A DNA stretch of 64,000 nt from Seriola aureovittata. Lineage: Eukaryota > Chordata > Actinopteri > Carangiformes > Carangidae. The position numbers and the translations under genes are program-made. Below are positions 1 to 13,440 of the stretch, in pieces; position 1 is the first letter of the stretch; each line of letters opens with the position of its first letter. The notes beneath the pieces were generated by a model, which saw only the letters and a program-made list of their open reading frames with translations, had not been told where the DNA came from and ran no database searches. The DNA lies in contig NC_079364.1 of assembly GCF_021018895.1 (NCBI RefSeq), forward strand, positions 1,450,401-1,514,400, given 5' to 3'.

Positions 1-1075
1 TTATTTAATTTAATTAAATATTCCCAACTCCACAATAACGTCTTGTCATTCAGTAGAACTCGCTCTATCTCAAAGATATTGGATTTATTCATTAATTAAG
101 GTTTCAATTACAAACTGTGTCTGAATGAAGCCGTGAGGAGCGTTAATGTGAAAGTCTGAACGGCAGCATGTGTGGAGGGGCTTCTGGGTAAAAACACAGA
201 GAGGATCATCTGAAGAGGAGAAAGAAAAGTTTCCTACACAGAGCGCTGTGTTATTTGCATATTCACAGATTGTTCTTATTTGAGTAAATCCCAGGACAGC
301 GGCTCAGAGAGCCGAGCCCTGGTTACAGGTCTGATTCCCTCTCTGAGCTCTGGATCCTCTCCTGGCTGCAAAACATTCAAACTTCCACCGTACGGCAGAA
401 GGTTGTACAGAGCTGGAGGGAAAAACAAACAGAGAGAAGATGAGGAAACATCTTGAAAGAGGTGAAGAAGAAGAAGAAGAAGAGAGACGGAATAAGAAAG
501 CACAAAGAAGAGTTAGAAACAAAAGAAGAAGAGAGAGAGAGAGAACTGTGGGGCAAACAGAGGGAGAGAGGTGGTTTAAAATAGCAGGAGGTTAGAAACT
601 CATCTTCAGAGCTCATTAAAATCTCTGTGTGGTAATTAGCTGTCTGTTAATTAGGGCCAATTGGGACGTAGCAGGGCGCTCGTTGGGGGATATCATCTTT
701 TTATTCTCCCTGGAGATTTCTTTTTCTTTGACAAAAGCATTTATCGTAATAACTGCCCCCCCCCCAAAAGCCCCTGATCCAAACAACAGTTGTATCAGCT
801 GGACGTGTCTTTGTACCTTGTGTTGTTTTGGTCTGTGGAACAATTAGCAGCAGCAGCACAGAGGAGCTGAACAGAACAGTAATTACTGTACGTTTCTGAT
901 CTGAGCTGCACAGACACACAAACTATTTGTTGACAAAGTTTCAAACAGTGGAAACATTTGAACTGGAGGACCGAAGATACGAGCCACGATACGCCGGATG
1001 TATGAAACACGCTGTCGGGAGGTTCGACTGATAGTGACGGTTTGATGAACACCTGTTGTTGTCTCTTTGTCTCAG
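1..1075 (+). other. Intron of the rora-type gene, 3' part
   Basis: This non-coding sequence ends in a pyrimidine-rich tract and an AG acceptor at 1074-1075 that opens the first visible ligand-binding-domain exon. No other exon of the receptor is recognisable here, so the hinge and zinc-finger exons must lie upstream of the window. It holds an A/G-rich low-complexity stretch (about 417-545) and one non-repetitive homeobox-motif-rich segment annotated separately. The small open frames across it show no family resemblance. Confidence 0.75.
611..757. promoter_or_regulatory. Candidate conserved intronic element
   Basis: Non-repetitive AT-rich segment inside the rora intron with closely spaced homeodomain-type cores (GGTAATTAGC, CTGTTAATTAGG, CATTAAAA) and a GATATCATC motif. 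It has no simple repeats and no mobile-element ends. Introns of developmental nuclear-receptor genes often contain conserved enhancers, but calling this one is inference from composition only. An alignment with other teleost rora introns would settle it. Confidence 0.3.
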
Positions 1076-3432
<2,357 letters not shown>

Positions 3433-4065
3433 ACGGCGGTCACTCGCTCCGCAGAGCCGACCGGCACCGAGCTGCTGGATTCAGACGCACTGAGCCCGGT
3501 TTGAGCAGCCACACAGAGGACAGGACGAGGACGAGGACTCGTGGAGGCAGAGGCTGCTGCACTTTGCACTGAGAGACCTGAACTCCTCCTCAGTTTGTCT
3601 TTCTTCACCTCCTCCTCTCGCTGGGCCTGGATGCAGCGAGGAGTCAGGTGGTCTCCCTCCACCTGCATCAACACACATCTTGTATCAAGGATCTCGGATC
3701 TAGCTCTGACGTTAAAAGGTACTTTCAGTATTCACACTGAAACCCGTTTGTTTTTCCTTCACTGGATTGTCGAGACGTCGCCTCTTCTACCGACGATCTC
3801 TTCACGTCCAAACAGTGGCACTGCAGAACTCATTCACACGTCCTTGAGAAAAAAGCTTCAGCTGCTGAGCTTCTGTGGCTGAGTGAGCTCACCGGTCCTG
3901 GACGGATTACTGAGCGGACCTACAGGACACAGACCCGAGGGCCCTTTGTCTCATAATCCATCCATAGAAATGGTAACTAGCTGGTGCTGGTGCCGAAGTA
4001 GCATATCTTTACAAACTGCGGGATGTCCACTAGAATTTAAAATAAAGTTCTGTGTGTTTGAATGA
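3433..4065 (+). other. rora: 3' UTR of rora
   Basis: The sequence runs from the stop codon to just past the first good polyadenylation signal. It is unique, non-coding and G/C-balanced. Small open frames overlapping it carry no recognisable protein. A UTR of about 0.6 kb is shorter than the long UTRs seen on mammalian RORA transcripts, so further distal poly(A) sites are possible. Confidence 0.65.
4041..4046 (+). terminator. Polyadenylation signal AATAAA of rora
   Basis: The canonical hexamer lies 609 bases after the stop and is followed within ten bases by a GT-rich stretch (TGTGTGTTTG) that fits the downstream element. No cleavage data are available, so its use is inferred. Confidence 0.65.
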
Positions 4066-4937
4066 CGCTTGGCAGAATAACATGGGTTTGTATTCAGACA
4101 CTGTTTACAGTCACCGAGTTTTAGAGGTTAAATTTCCAAAAAGTCACCAAATGAAAGTTTGTAGAGAAAACTGTGTAAAGGGCTGTAACTCTGGTACATC
4201 ACCATCCTTCCTGGGGGGGGGGGGCTGGAAGTTTCTCTGTGGAGGAGGTTGAGATGAGCTCAGCTGGTCTCTGTTAATTTCTCCTGATGTCTGTCGATGC
4301 ATCACTCAGGTTAAAGGTCACAGGCGTCATGTTCACATCTTGTCGGGATGTTTTTACTTGATCATTAATTGGCAGAAACCTAAACAGCTGCAAACAATGC
4401 GGTTGATAACTCAACATTTTATTATTACATTACTTCTTTTCTTGAGACTGTGTTAATCTGTCAGAAACAGTCACCTGTGGAAACTCGAGAACAAAGTCAG
4501 ATGAACCTAAAACCTCATGAACAAACAGGTAGAAAATCAATCTGCACAAACGGAACCAACACAAGCTCGAAAAACCTTCCAGACACGTATTAATATGATA
4601 CAGTTTCAAATTAATGACTCTGACTGAGGCTGAGGCTCATGGGTACTGTAGTCTTTAAAGTAAACAACAGTTGTAGAAGTTGTAACTGTAAATTTACAGT
4701 GAAAACGAGGTCAGGAAGCCGGAGCTCTGTCCACAGGTGAGACTTGACCAGGCAGCAGAAATTCATCAGTTCTGGTTGGTTTTGTTGTGTGTCATCCTCC
4801 ATGATTTCGTTCAAACCCCCCCTCCCCATCCTCCCAGCAGCCTCCTCTTCCTCTGAGTGTCTGATGCCTCTGTGCTCAGTGACAGCAGCATCACACAAGC
4901 AGCAGCTAGTTCATTCACAGTCAGCAGTGAGCCTGCA
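4066..4937. other. Intergenic, no gene seen
   Basis: Unique sequence downstream of rora with an 11-base G run at about 4213 and a GGTTAAAGGTCAC half-site-like motif near 4310. I see no coding exon, RNA gene or transposon end. Confidence 0.5.
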
Positions 4938-4951
4938 GCGCCATCTGGTGG
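4938..4951 (-). promoter_or_regulatory. Perfect CTCF core motif (minus orientation)
   Basis: The + strand reads GCGCCATCTGGTGG; the minus strand reads CCACCAGATGGCGC, which fits the vertebrate CTCF core CCASYAGRKGGCRS at every position. It lies about 1.5 kb past the rora stop. With the plus-oriented site at 9370 it forms a divergent pair, as seen at domain boundaries. Occupancy is not shown. Confidence 0.55.
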
Positions 4952-5770
4952 CCATGACTCATGAGTGCAGGCGTTCAGTTCAGGGCCGCAGCACGACGAA
5001 TGAATCCAGAATCAAATCCACTGATCAGTTCTACATTCCTTCAAATCCCTTGTTGAATCAGCAGCAGATAAAAAATGATCCACTTCCTCGCTTCCTTCCT
5101 CTGCGGATAAAAACTCCTCACTGTAGTTTTAAATCAAACATTCAGGAGGAAGTAGTTTATTTTTTTGGGACTATTTTCAGCCTCTGAAATGAGACAAATC
5201 CAAGAAAGAACTGCTCATCATTACATGTTTATATTTTACTGAAAGAACAACATTACTTCAGCGTTCACCCAAATTAAAGCAATAATAAGAGCAATACACA
5301 CACTGCGTCATGACGAAGAAGCTATGCAGAGTGAAGTGATGAGAATATTAATACCTGTTGCACTAATACCTGTCTATCTAATCTACTGCCTGTGTGTGTG
5401 TGTGTGTGATGTGTGTTGTAAAGTTTCAACCATTTTCATTGTTTGGACGACAGACTGCTGGGAGGAAATGCTTTTACCCATCATCCACTGCTTCACTTTT
5501 CCACAGAACTGCAGGAATTTACTGGACAGAGAAAAAGTCCAGGAGGTTTTTCATGTTCAGCACATTAAATATTCATTACTTACCAAACCACTGACGGAAT
5601 AATTCAGTCTGAATGAACAACAAATGTAGAGGAGTTTGTCTTTGGCGGAAACTAAAAATAGCATTTCCTGTTTCCTGTTCATACTACTACTACTAAAGGT
5701 AGAGAGCGATTCTAATTCAGAGAATATTGCTGTGCGCTAAAACAAAAAGTCCAGTTGCTACACAGCCCTG
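4952..5770. other. Intergenic, no gene seen
   Basis: Unique AT-rich sequence with a short TG run near 5391-5408. The open frames are short and have no family resemblance. Confidence 0.5.
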
Positions 5771-6082
5771 TACGGAAGCCCTGAAAACATGTTGTTGTTT
5801 TTTTTCCATCAGTGTAAAAAGCCACCGAGAGGCAAATTATTTTTTTCCTGGGGAAAAGAGCGGCTGTTTTGAAGAGATTACTTTTTTTTCCCACGATAAA
5901 ACAAGATGCTTTTGTAATACTGATCTCAGCCACAAGTTTGTTTCTTTTTTCATTTGAGAAAACAATCCTTTCAGAGGCAGAAGAAGTGTTTTCCTTCCCA
6001 GAAAAAAATATCCTTTCCTTTCAGGGGTTGTTTAGACAGATAACAAAAAAAAACCAATCACTTGCCTCTCGGGGCTTCCGTA
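5771..6082. mobile_element. Candidate MITE with TA target duplication
   Basis: Inverted ends CGGAAGCCC (5773-) and GGGCTTCCG (ending 6080) are each flanked by TA, giving an element of about 308 bp. A CCGAGAGGCAA subterminal motif occurs near both ends in inverted orientation. The inside is made of A and T runs and encodes nothing. TA duplications point to a Tc1/mariner-type source, but the family is not identified. Confidence 0.45.
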
Positions 6083-7581
6083 TGCGAAACAAAAAAAAAG
6101 CGTCTGGGACTGAGATGCAAAATACTATTCCTGCAAATTAGCAACAGGAGGCACTGGTATAATACTGTACATCAATAAGTCACATTCTTATGAGGAACAT
6201 ATTAGCAAACAGCTAACGTACCACATCCTGCAGAAACAGGATGGACGTCTGTGTCCTCGTGTCATTATCTTCGATTTTCCAACATCGTTTGTTAGTAACA
6301 TCCAATCATCGCGTGTTAGCTCTTCAGGTGGGGGTGGTTTTCTATACCAAGGTGAGAATGACTCAACTATGCAGACAGACGAACCAACCAATCAGGTATT
6401 CTAGGGCTGATACTGATCAACAGATGCTTCCTGTTCATCAATAATGTTTACAGGGCTCTATAAAGCTGGAGGACGCACAAGCGTGAGATTTTTAAATTGG
6501 TCAAAATCCTGACTTTGTTCCCCGCGGGTCACAGTGTGAAAACACTGGATCCTACATTTCACACAATGCAACTCGATAGCATCTGTTTTTACCAGAGCCT
6601 GCTGTTACATATACGACCCTGGTCTTCAACCCAGGCGTTATCAGTCATGTAAATGTGACTCTGCAGAGGGCTTTTAATTTGAAACATCAGGTCGAGCCTT
6701 AACATCTGTTTTCTCACTCTGAGACGGACCAACCACGATGTACTTGACTCTGTCGCTCTTTAACAACCGCAGTACGTTTCCCGTGTTATTTTTCAACTTC
6801 AAGACAGAAAGATATTCCTCTACAGTAGCAGTTGTTCATTTTAATGACTCAGTACATTTGTCATATTTCATTAAACAAAATCAGCAGGTACATTCAAAAA
6901 CATCAGGATAATATTTAAACGATATACCAGTTTTGAATAACACGTCCTCCCACCTGCTCCATCCCACCACATTGGTTCTCGAGGTCCAAAGTCCAAAAAA
7001 AAAAAAATTTCTGGCAAATAATGAACTGAACTTTAGCCATAACTGAATGTCAAGCAATAATGTAAATGTTGTATTTTATCTTTCTGTGTATAGTTTGAAA
7101 ATATAGCATGTCAACACAGTTTCTAATTTATAAAATTAATTTTGGGGTCTTCTTCTGAATCCTGTGTTACTGGCTTATTTACTTCATCCGTCACATGACC
7201 ACGTGCACTGACGACAAACTTTCCTCCCTCCACGCCACCTCGTTGGTTTGGCTGTCGTTATGTAAGTAACTTTATTAAAACGTCTGTACAGGCCACAGGT
7301 ACATACTGCTATAAATGGCTACTGAGCGTCACACTTTCTATCTGTTGATTGATCTGCATCATGATGTATAATATCTGGTTTGATATGCACTGCTCTCTGT
7401 TAGATTTAGTTTAGTTGCAGGGAGCAGCAATTTTGTGTTTCTAATATGCGTGTGGTGCTAGTTTAACTTTAACGGTGGCAGGGTCTGGATTTTAACAACT
7501 ATGCCACATTGTGTGTTTCCTCGTGGGGCGACACGTTAAAGGAAAATTCAGTCTTTTAACATCTTGCATTTGCATCACAGT
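6083..7581. other. Intergenic, no gene seen
   Basis: Mostly unique sequence. It contains a GTCACATGACCACGTGCAC cluster of E-box-like motifs near 7192-7210 and a segment at 6661-6687 that recurs almost identically at 39896-39923. No coding exon was recognised. Confidence 0.45.
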
Positions 7582-7654
7582 GGTTCCATAGTGTAGTGGT
7601 CATCACGTCTGCTTTACACGCAGAAGGTCCTGGGTTCAATCCCCAGTGAAACCA
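7582..7654 (+). tRNA. tRNA-Val (anticodon UAC)
   Basis: The 73-nt cloverleaf has acceptor arms GGTTCCA and TGAAACC. The D-arm has box A TAGTGTAGTGG. The anticodon stem is TCTGC/GCAGA around loop TTTACAC, so the anticodon is TAC. The T-arm is CTGGG/CCCAG with loop TTCAATC, and the discriminator base is A. Box B GGTTCAATCC fits the RNA polymerase III consensus. It closely matches vertebrate tRNA-Val(UAC). One acceptor-stem pair is a C5-A68 mismatch and one D-loop T is changed to C. No run of four Ts follows within about 100 bases. It may be functional or a lightly decayed copy. Confidence 0.9.
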
Positions 7655-8330
7655 TCCTGTCTTATGGTCACATGACCGAAGGCAACTATGGTAACAAGAG
7701 AAGGTCAAAATTCATAGTGTCCATTTCAAAATCTGCGCCTGTCATGTTACACAGGAAATGAACATTTGCTTTTTCTTCACAGCACCGTTCTAATCTGAGC
7801 GAGTGATTTGATCAGACCTTTGTGTATGATTGAGGTACACAGCTTCTCTTCCCCGGCTGCTGTCCTGAGTCGTTAGAAAAACTGAATTTTCCTTTAAATG
7901 ATCAAATGTAATTATGATTATGAAATATCATAGTCGGAGGATGTTATTGCTCAGCCTGCACCTGTATCAGTGCGTCAGGCTCGGGCCTGTTTCTTTGTTT
8001 GAACTGGTCAAACATGACTTCCTTTGTTTTGATACGAAGCAGAGCTGCTGTATCTGAAATGTGCTGAAAATAAAACAGAGAGAGAAACGCAAATGTTTGT
8101 TTTCTTTCAGAGTCAATGCACAAGAACATTGTTCTGATCACTCAAGTTGCAAGCTTGAATCCAAGCTGACCAAGACCTCTGTGCTCTGCCAAGGAGCAGG
8201 GTGGTGGGGCTCTTCAAAAAATATCAAACTATTCTCTTATCCAGAGTTTGGTGGGAAGCTTTCCTCCACAGCACCATCGGCCATCAAACTACATGAATGT
8301 AATACTTTTGGGGCGGAAAGCAAGGAGAAG
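7655..8330. other. Intergenic, no gene seen
   Basis: Unique sequence between the tRNA gene and the pentanucleotide array. No RNA gene, exon or transposon end was recognised. Confidence 0.5.
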
Positions 8331-9243
8331 GGTGAGGTAAGGTAAGGTAAGGTTAGTTAAGGTAAGGCAAGGTAAGGTAAGGTGAAGTAAAGTATGGTAA
8401 GGTAAGGTAAAGTAAGGTAAGGTAAGGTAAGGTGAAGTAAAGTAAGGCAAGGTGAGGTAAGGTAAGATAAGGTGAAGTAAAGCAAGGTTAGGTAAGGTGA
8501 AGTAAAGTATGGTAATGTAAGGTAAGGTAAGGTGAAGTAAAGTAAGGCAAGGTGAGGTAAGGTAAGGTGAGGTGAGGTAAGGTGAAGTAAAGTATGGTAA
8601 GGTAAGGTAAGGTGAAGTAAAGTAAGGCAAGGTGAGGTAAGGTAAGGTAAGGTGAGGTGAGGTAAAGTAAGGTAAGGTAAGGTGAAGTAAAGTATGGTAA
8701 GGTAAGGTAAAGTAAGGTAAGGTAAGGTGAAGTAAAGTAAGGCAAGGTGAGGTAAGGTAAGGTGAGGTGAAGTAAAGCAAGGTAAGGTAAGGTGAAGTAA
8801 ACTATGGTATGGTAAGGTAAGGTAAAGTAAGGTAAGCTAAGGTGAAGTAAAGTAAGGCAAGGTGAGGTAAGGTAAGGTGAGGTGAAGTAAATCAAGGTAT
8901 GGTAAGGTGAAGTAAAGTATGGTAAGGTAAGGTAAGGTAGAGTAAGGTAAGGTAAAGTAAGGCAAGGTGAGGTGAGGTAAGGTGAAGTAAAGTATGGTAA
9001 GGTAAAGTAAGGTGAAGTAAAGTATAGGTTAAGTAAAGTATGGTAAGGAAAGGTTAGGTGAAGTAAAGTAAGGTAAAGTAAGGTCAGGTAAGGTAAAATG
9101 AGGTAAAGTAAGGTAAGGTCAGGTAAGGTGAGGTAAGGTAAAGGAAGGTATGGTTTGGTGAGGTAAGGTTAGGTTAGGTAAGGTAAGGTAAGATGAAGTA
9201 AAGTAAGGTACAGTAAGGTAAGTAAGGACAGGTCAGGTCAGGA
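8331..9243 (+). repeat. (GGTAA)n-type pentanucleotide array
   Basis: About 0.9 kb of degenerate GGTAA/AGTAA/GGTGA/GGCAA units, with longer composite patterns of roughly 100 bp (GGTGAAGTAAAGTATGGTAA blocks) recurring inside. It breaks down at the right end into AGTAAGGACAGGTCAGG. A 15-bp multiple keeps the minus strand open in all unit frames, which produces meaningless LPYFTSPYLT-type reading frames. The + strand repeatedly spells AAG|GTAAG, the consensus 5' splice site. Confidence 0.95.
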
Positions 9244-9369
9244 CAGAGAGAAAAAAGAAAAGGAAACGGGACAGAAGAAGAGGAGACAAGCCAAGATGAG
9301 GAGCCAAGCCAAGACATGAAACAGTAGTTTCCTACATGAAATGTCTGTATCTGCCATGTGTTCCTCTGT

Positions 9370-9383
9370 CCAGCAGATGGCAG
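9370..9383 (+). promoter_or_regulatory. Perfect CTCF core motif (plus orientation)
   Basis: CCAGCAGATGGCAG fits CCASYAGRKGGCRS at every position and is followed by TAGAATGCTGG. It lies between the pentanucleotide array and the 20-kb satellite, and divergent to the site at 4938. Binding is inferred only. Confidence 0.5.
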
Positions 9384-10875
9384 TAGAATGCTGGTGAGTC
9401 TCTAATAACCTGCAGTAGAAGTGGAGTCTGTTTTTTCAGCAGAAGACACAGATTAAACCAATTTTCCCTCCGACACTGACTGCAGAGTTCATCACAGTGT
9501 TTGAATCAGATTACTTCATGACTGATGGAGTTTGTGTCTGAGTTCGGGCTCAGTATCAAACTGTAAATGTTGGTGTTTCACATGAAAAAGAAAAAGACAA
9601 GTCAGGAACCTGAGTCACTGACAGCTGATGGACTCGCTCCATTTCTTTTCAGACTTTGACACCTTTTGTCTTCATTGTACCTGCTCTTCACTGAACTCTG
9701 AACTTTCATGTGTGATCCAGCTTTAAAAACTGAAGTAGCCTTTGCAGCTTCCTTCACTTTTGTTTTTCCACTCATCTGTCAGACCTCCTGCTCCCCTCCA
9801 ACGTCTTTCCTGAAAAAAAGAAATTTATATCCCCTGTATATTTTTGTTTCATCACATTTTCAACCCGATTCTGTCATCTTTCCACTCACTTTCCCATCAA
9901 CCTGTCCTGACTTTGTGACGTCCAACACTTTGTTTGTAATATGGTGTAATGTCAGTAAAGGATTCAGTGTTTCTCTACCAGAAATATTTTTCTTTCAATG
10001 TGGTGAGAGCAGAAATAAATTGCTCATGCTTTATTTTGTCCTAATTATTTCCTGGGAGGTTTCCTGGAAGCAGCTACATTGCTGCAAGTGGTTTAGTTCT
10101 AATTATAAAGAAGACAGGCAGCGTTTTGAGACGGTTCAGTTAATTGTGTGAGTTTATAAACTGTTGATTTACTGTTGGAATTTCTGAATATGTCAAAAAG
10201 TAATAGTTTGACATGTTGGGGAATATGCTAATTGGAAATAGGTTTATAACTAGCTTCTTTCTATTTATTACACTGCTAATTTTAAGAGGCAACGTTAGTT
10301 GTCTGATGAGGTTGAATTTGATGTTAAAGAATAAACTTAAGTCCTTTTCAGCTTCAACTAGCTCTCCCTCCATTGGGTCTGTAGGTGGCACCAATGTCTC
10401 AGCCTTTTAGCCTGTTTAAAGCTGCTTGAGTCGCCTGCAAAGACATCGATGATGATGATAGTGCTGTAAGGGGGTAGTTTTCAGTTCAATCAGATTCCTT
10501 GTTTCACGATTTGAGTGAAACAATTTTTGTTTCTTAGGCACAGCAGTAATTTTCTACCTATTCGTTGGCTCCAGTAAATGTAAGTTTGTAACCATGGCAG
10601 TGTAGATAGCACGGCCACGTCACTGCTGTATAATGTGTCATTATAGACGTTCGCACCATGTTTGTTATGAAGTCATATTAGATCATTCCAATGTGCCCTA
10701 CAAGAGACTACATCTCCAAGATAACCGATTTAGACAGGAAGGGTGGGGTTTATCTCAAGGCTCATGTCATGTGAGAATATCACAGTTGTACCTAACGTCA
10801 CTAGAAAAATGTCAAATGGTGTTATTTCACCGCGTTAGCTAGCGTAAAACAGCAAGCTAACCCAAGCTTCTTCTT
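9384..10875. other. Intergenic with old repeat traces, no gene
   Basis: AT-rich sequence. At about 10205-10245 the run TTTGACATGTTGGGGAATAT resembles the start of a dispersed repeat common in fish genomes (TTGACATTTTGGGAAATA type); another part of that family may be at 36285-36345. No exon was recognised. Confidence 0.4.
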
Positions 10876-13440
10876 CATACTATGTAGTTTTTATGTGTTA
10901 CTATACTATGTCATTTTTAGAACTTTTTATGCCATGCTATACTATGACATTTTTATGACCTTTTATGCCTTACTATACTATGATGTTTTTATGACTTTTT
11001 ATTCCTTACTATACTAAGATGTTTTTATGACTTTTTTGCCTTACTATACTATGTCCTTTTTATGACTTTTTATGCCTGACTATACTATGATGTTTTTATG
11101 ACCTTTTATGCTTTACTATACTATGAAGTTTTTATGACTTTTATGCCTAACTATAGTATGATGTTTTTATGACTTTTTATGCCTTACTATACAATGTCGT
11201 TTTTATGACTTTTTATGCCTTACTATACTATGATGTTTTTATGACTTTTTATGCCTTACTATACAATGTCGTTTTTATGACTTTTTATGACTTTTTATGC
11301 CTTACTATACTATGATGTTTTTATGACTTTTTATTCCTTACTATACATTGTCGTTTTTATGACTTTTTATAACTTTTTATGCCTTACTATATTATGACGT
11401 TTTTATGCCTTTCTATGTTATGACGTTTTTATGACTTTTTATGCCTTACTATACTATGACTTTTTATGCTTAACTATACTATTACGTTTTTATGCCTTAA
11501 TATACAATGTCGATTTTATGACTTTTTATGACTTTTTATACCTTAGTATACTATGACTTTTTATGCCTTACTATACTATGACGTTTTTATGCCTTACTAT
11601 ACTATGTCGTTTTTGGGACTTTTTGTGCCTTACTATACTATGACGTTTTCATGACTTTTTATGCCTTACTATACTATGACTTTTTATGCCTTACTATACT
11701 ATGTTGTTTTTGTGACTTTTTATACCTTACTATACTATGTCGTTTTCATGACTTTTTATGCCTTACTATACTATGACCTTTTATGCCTTACCATACTATG
11801 ATGTTTTTATGACTTTTTTGGCCTTACTATACTATGACTTTTTATGCCTTACTACACTATGACATTTTTATGACCTTTTATGCCTTACTATACAATGTCG
11901 TTTTTATGACTTTTTATGACGTTTTATGACTTTTTATGCTTTACTATACCATGACGTTTTTATGCCTCACTATGTTATGATGTTTTTATGACTTTTTATG
12001 CCTTACTATACTATGACTTTTTATGCTTTACTATACTATTACGTTTTTATGCCTTAATATACAATGTCGATTTTATGACTTTTTATGACTTTTTATGCCT
12101 TACTATACTATGACGTTTTTATGCCTTAATATACAATGTCGTTTTTGTGACTTTTTGTGCCTTACTATACTATTATGTTTTTATGACTTTTTATGCCTTA
12201 CTATACTATGACTTTTTATGCCTTACTATACTATGACGTTTTTATGCCTTAATATACAATGTCGATTTTATGACTTTTTATGACTTTTTATGCCTTACTA
12301 TACTATGACTTTTTATGCCTTACTATACTATGACGTTTTTATGCCTTAATATACAATGTCGATTTTATGACTTTTTATGCCTTACTATACTATGTCGTTT
12401 TTGTGACTTTTTATGCCTTACTATACTATGACGTTTTTATGACTTTTTATGACTTACTATACTTTGACTTTTTATGCCTTACTATACTATGACGTTTTTA
12501 TGCCTTAATATACAATGTCGATTTTATGACTTTTTATGCCTTACTATACTATGTCGTTTTTTTTACTTTTTATGCCTTACTATACTATGACCTTTTTATG
12601 CCTCAATATACAATGTCGTTTTTGTGACTTTTTATGCCTTACTATACTATGACGTTTTTATGACGTTTTTATGCCTTAATATACAATGTCGATTTTATTT
12701 CTTTTTATGCCTTACTATACTATGTCGTTTTTTTTACTTTTTATGCCTTACTATACTATGACCTTTTTATGCCTCAATATACAATGTCGTTTTTGTGACT
12801 TTTTATGACTTACTATACTTTGACTTTTTATGCCTTACTATACTATGACGTTTTTATGCCTTAATATACAATGTCGATTTTATGACTTTTTATGCCTTAC
12901 TATACTATGTCGTTTTTGTGACTTTTTATGCCTTACTATACTATTATGTTTTTATGACTTTCTATGCCTTTCTATACTATGACTTTTTATGCCTTACTAT
13001 ACTATGTCGTTTTTATGCCTTAATATACAATGTCGATTTTATGACTTTTTATGCCTTACTATACTATGACTTTTTATGCTTAACTATACTATTACGTTTT
13101 TATGCCTTAATATACAATGTCGATTTTATGACTTTTTATGACTTTTTATACCTTAGTATACTATGACTTTTTATGCCTTACTATACTATGACGTTTTTAT
13201 GCCTTACTATACTATGTCGTTTTTGGGACTTTTTGTGCCTTACTATACTATGACGTTTTCATGACTTTTTATGCCTTACTATACTATGACTTTTTATGAC
13301 TTTTTATGCCTTACTATACTATGACTTTTTATGCCTTACTATACTATGACGTTTTTATGTCTTACTATACAATGTAGATTTTATGACTTTTTATGCCTTA
13401 CAATAATATGACTTTCCATGCCTTACTATACTATGAGGTT

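Noticed and set aside
7190..7290. Promoter or first exon of a neighbouring gene (GTCACATGACCACGTG and GTTATGTAAGTAAC)
   Set aside because: E-box/CLEAR-like motifs and a possible donor are present, but there is no coding sequence or downstream exon to support a gene.
8289..8895. Minus-strand reading frames rich in LPYFTSPYLT
   Set aside because: A translation artefact of the pentanucleotide array; three units make 15 bp, so stops are avoided.
8331..9243. Telomere-like repeat
   Set aside because: The unit is GGTAA-based, not TTAGGG, and it is interstitial and degenerate.
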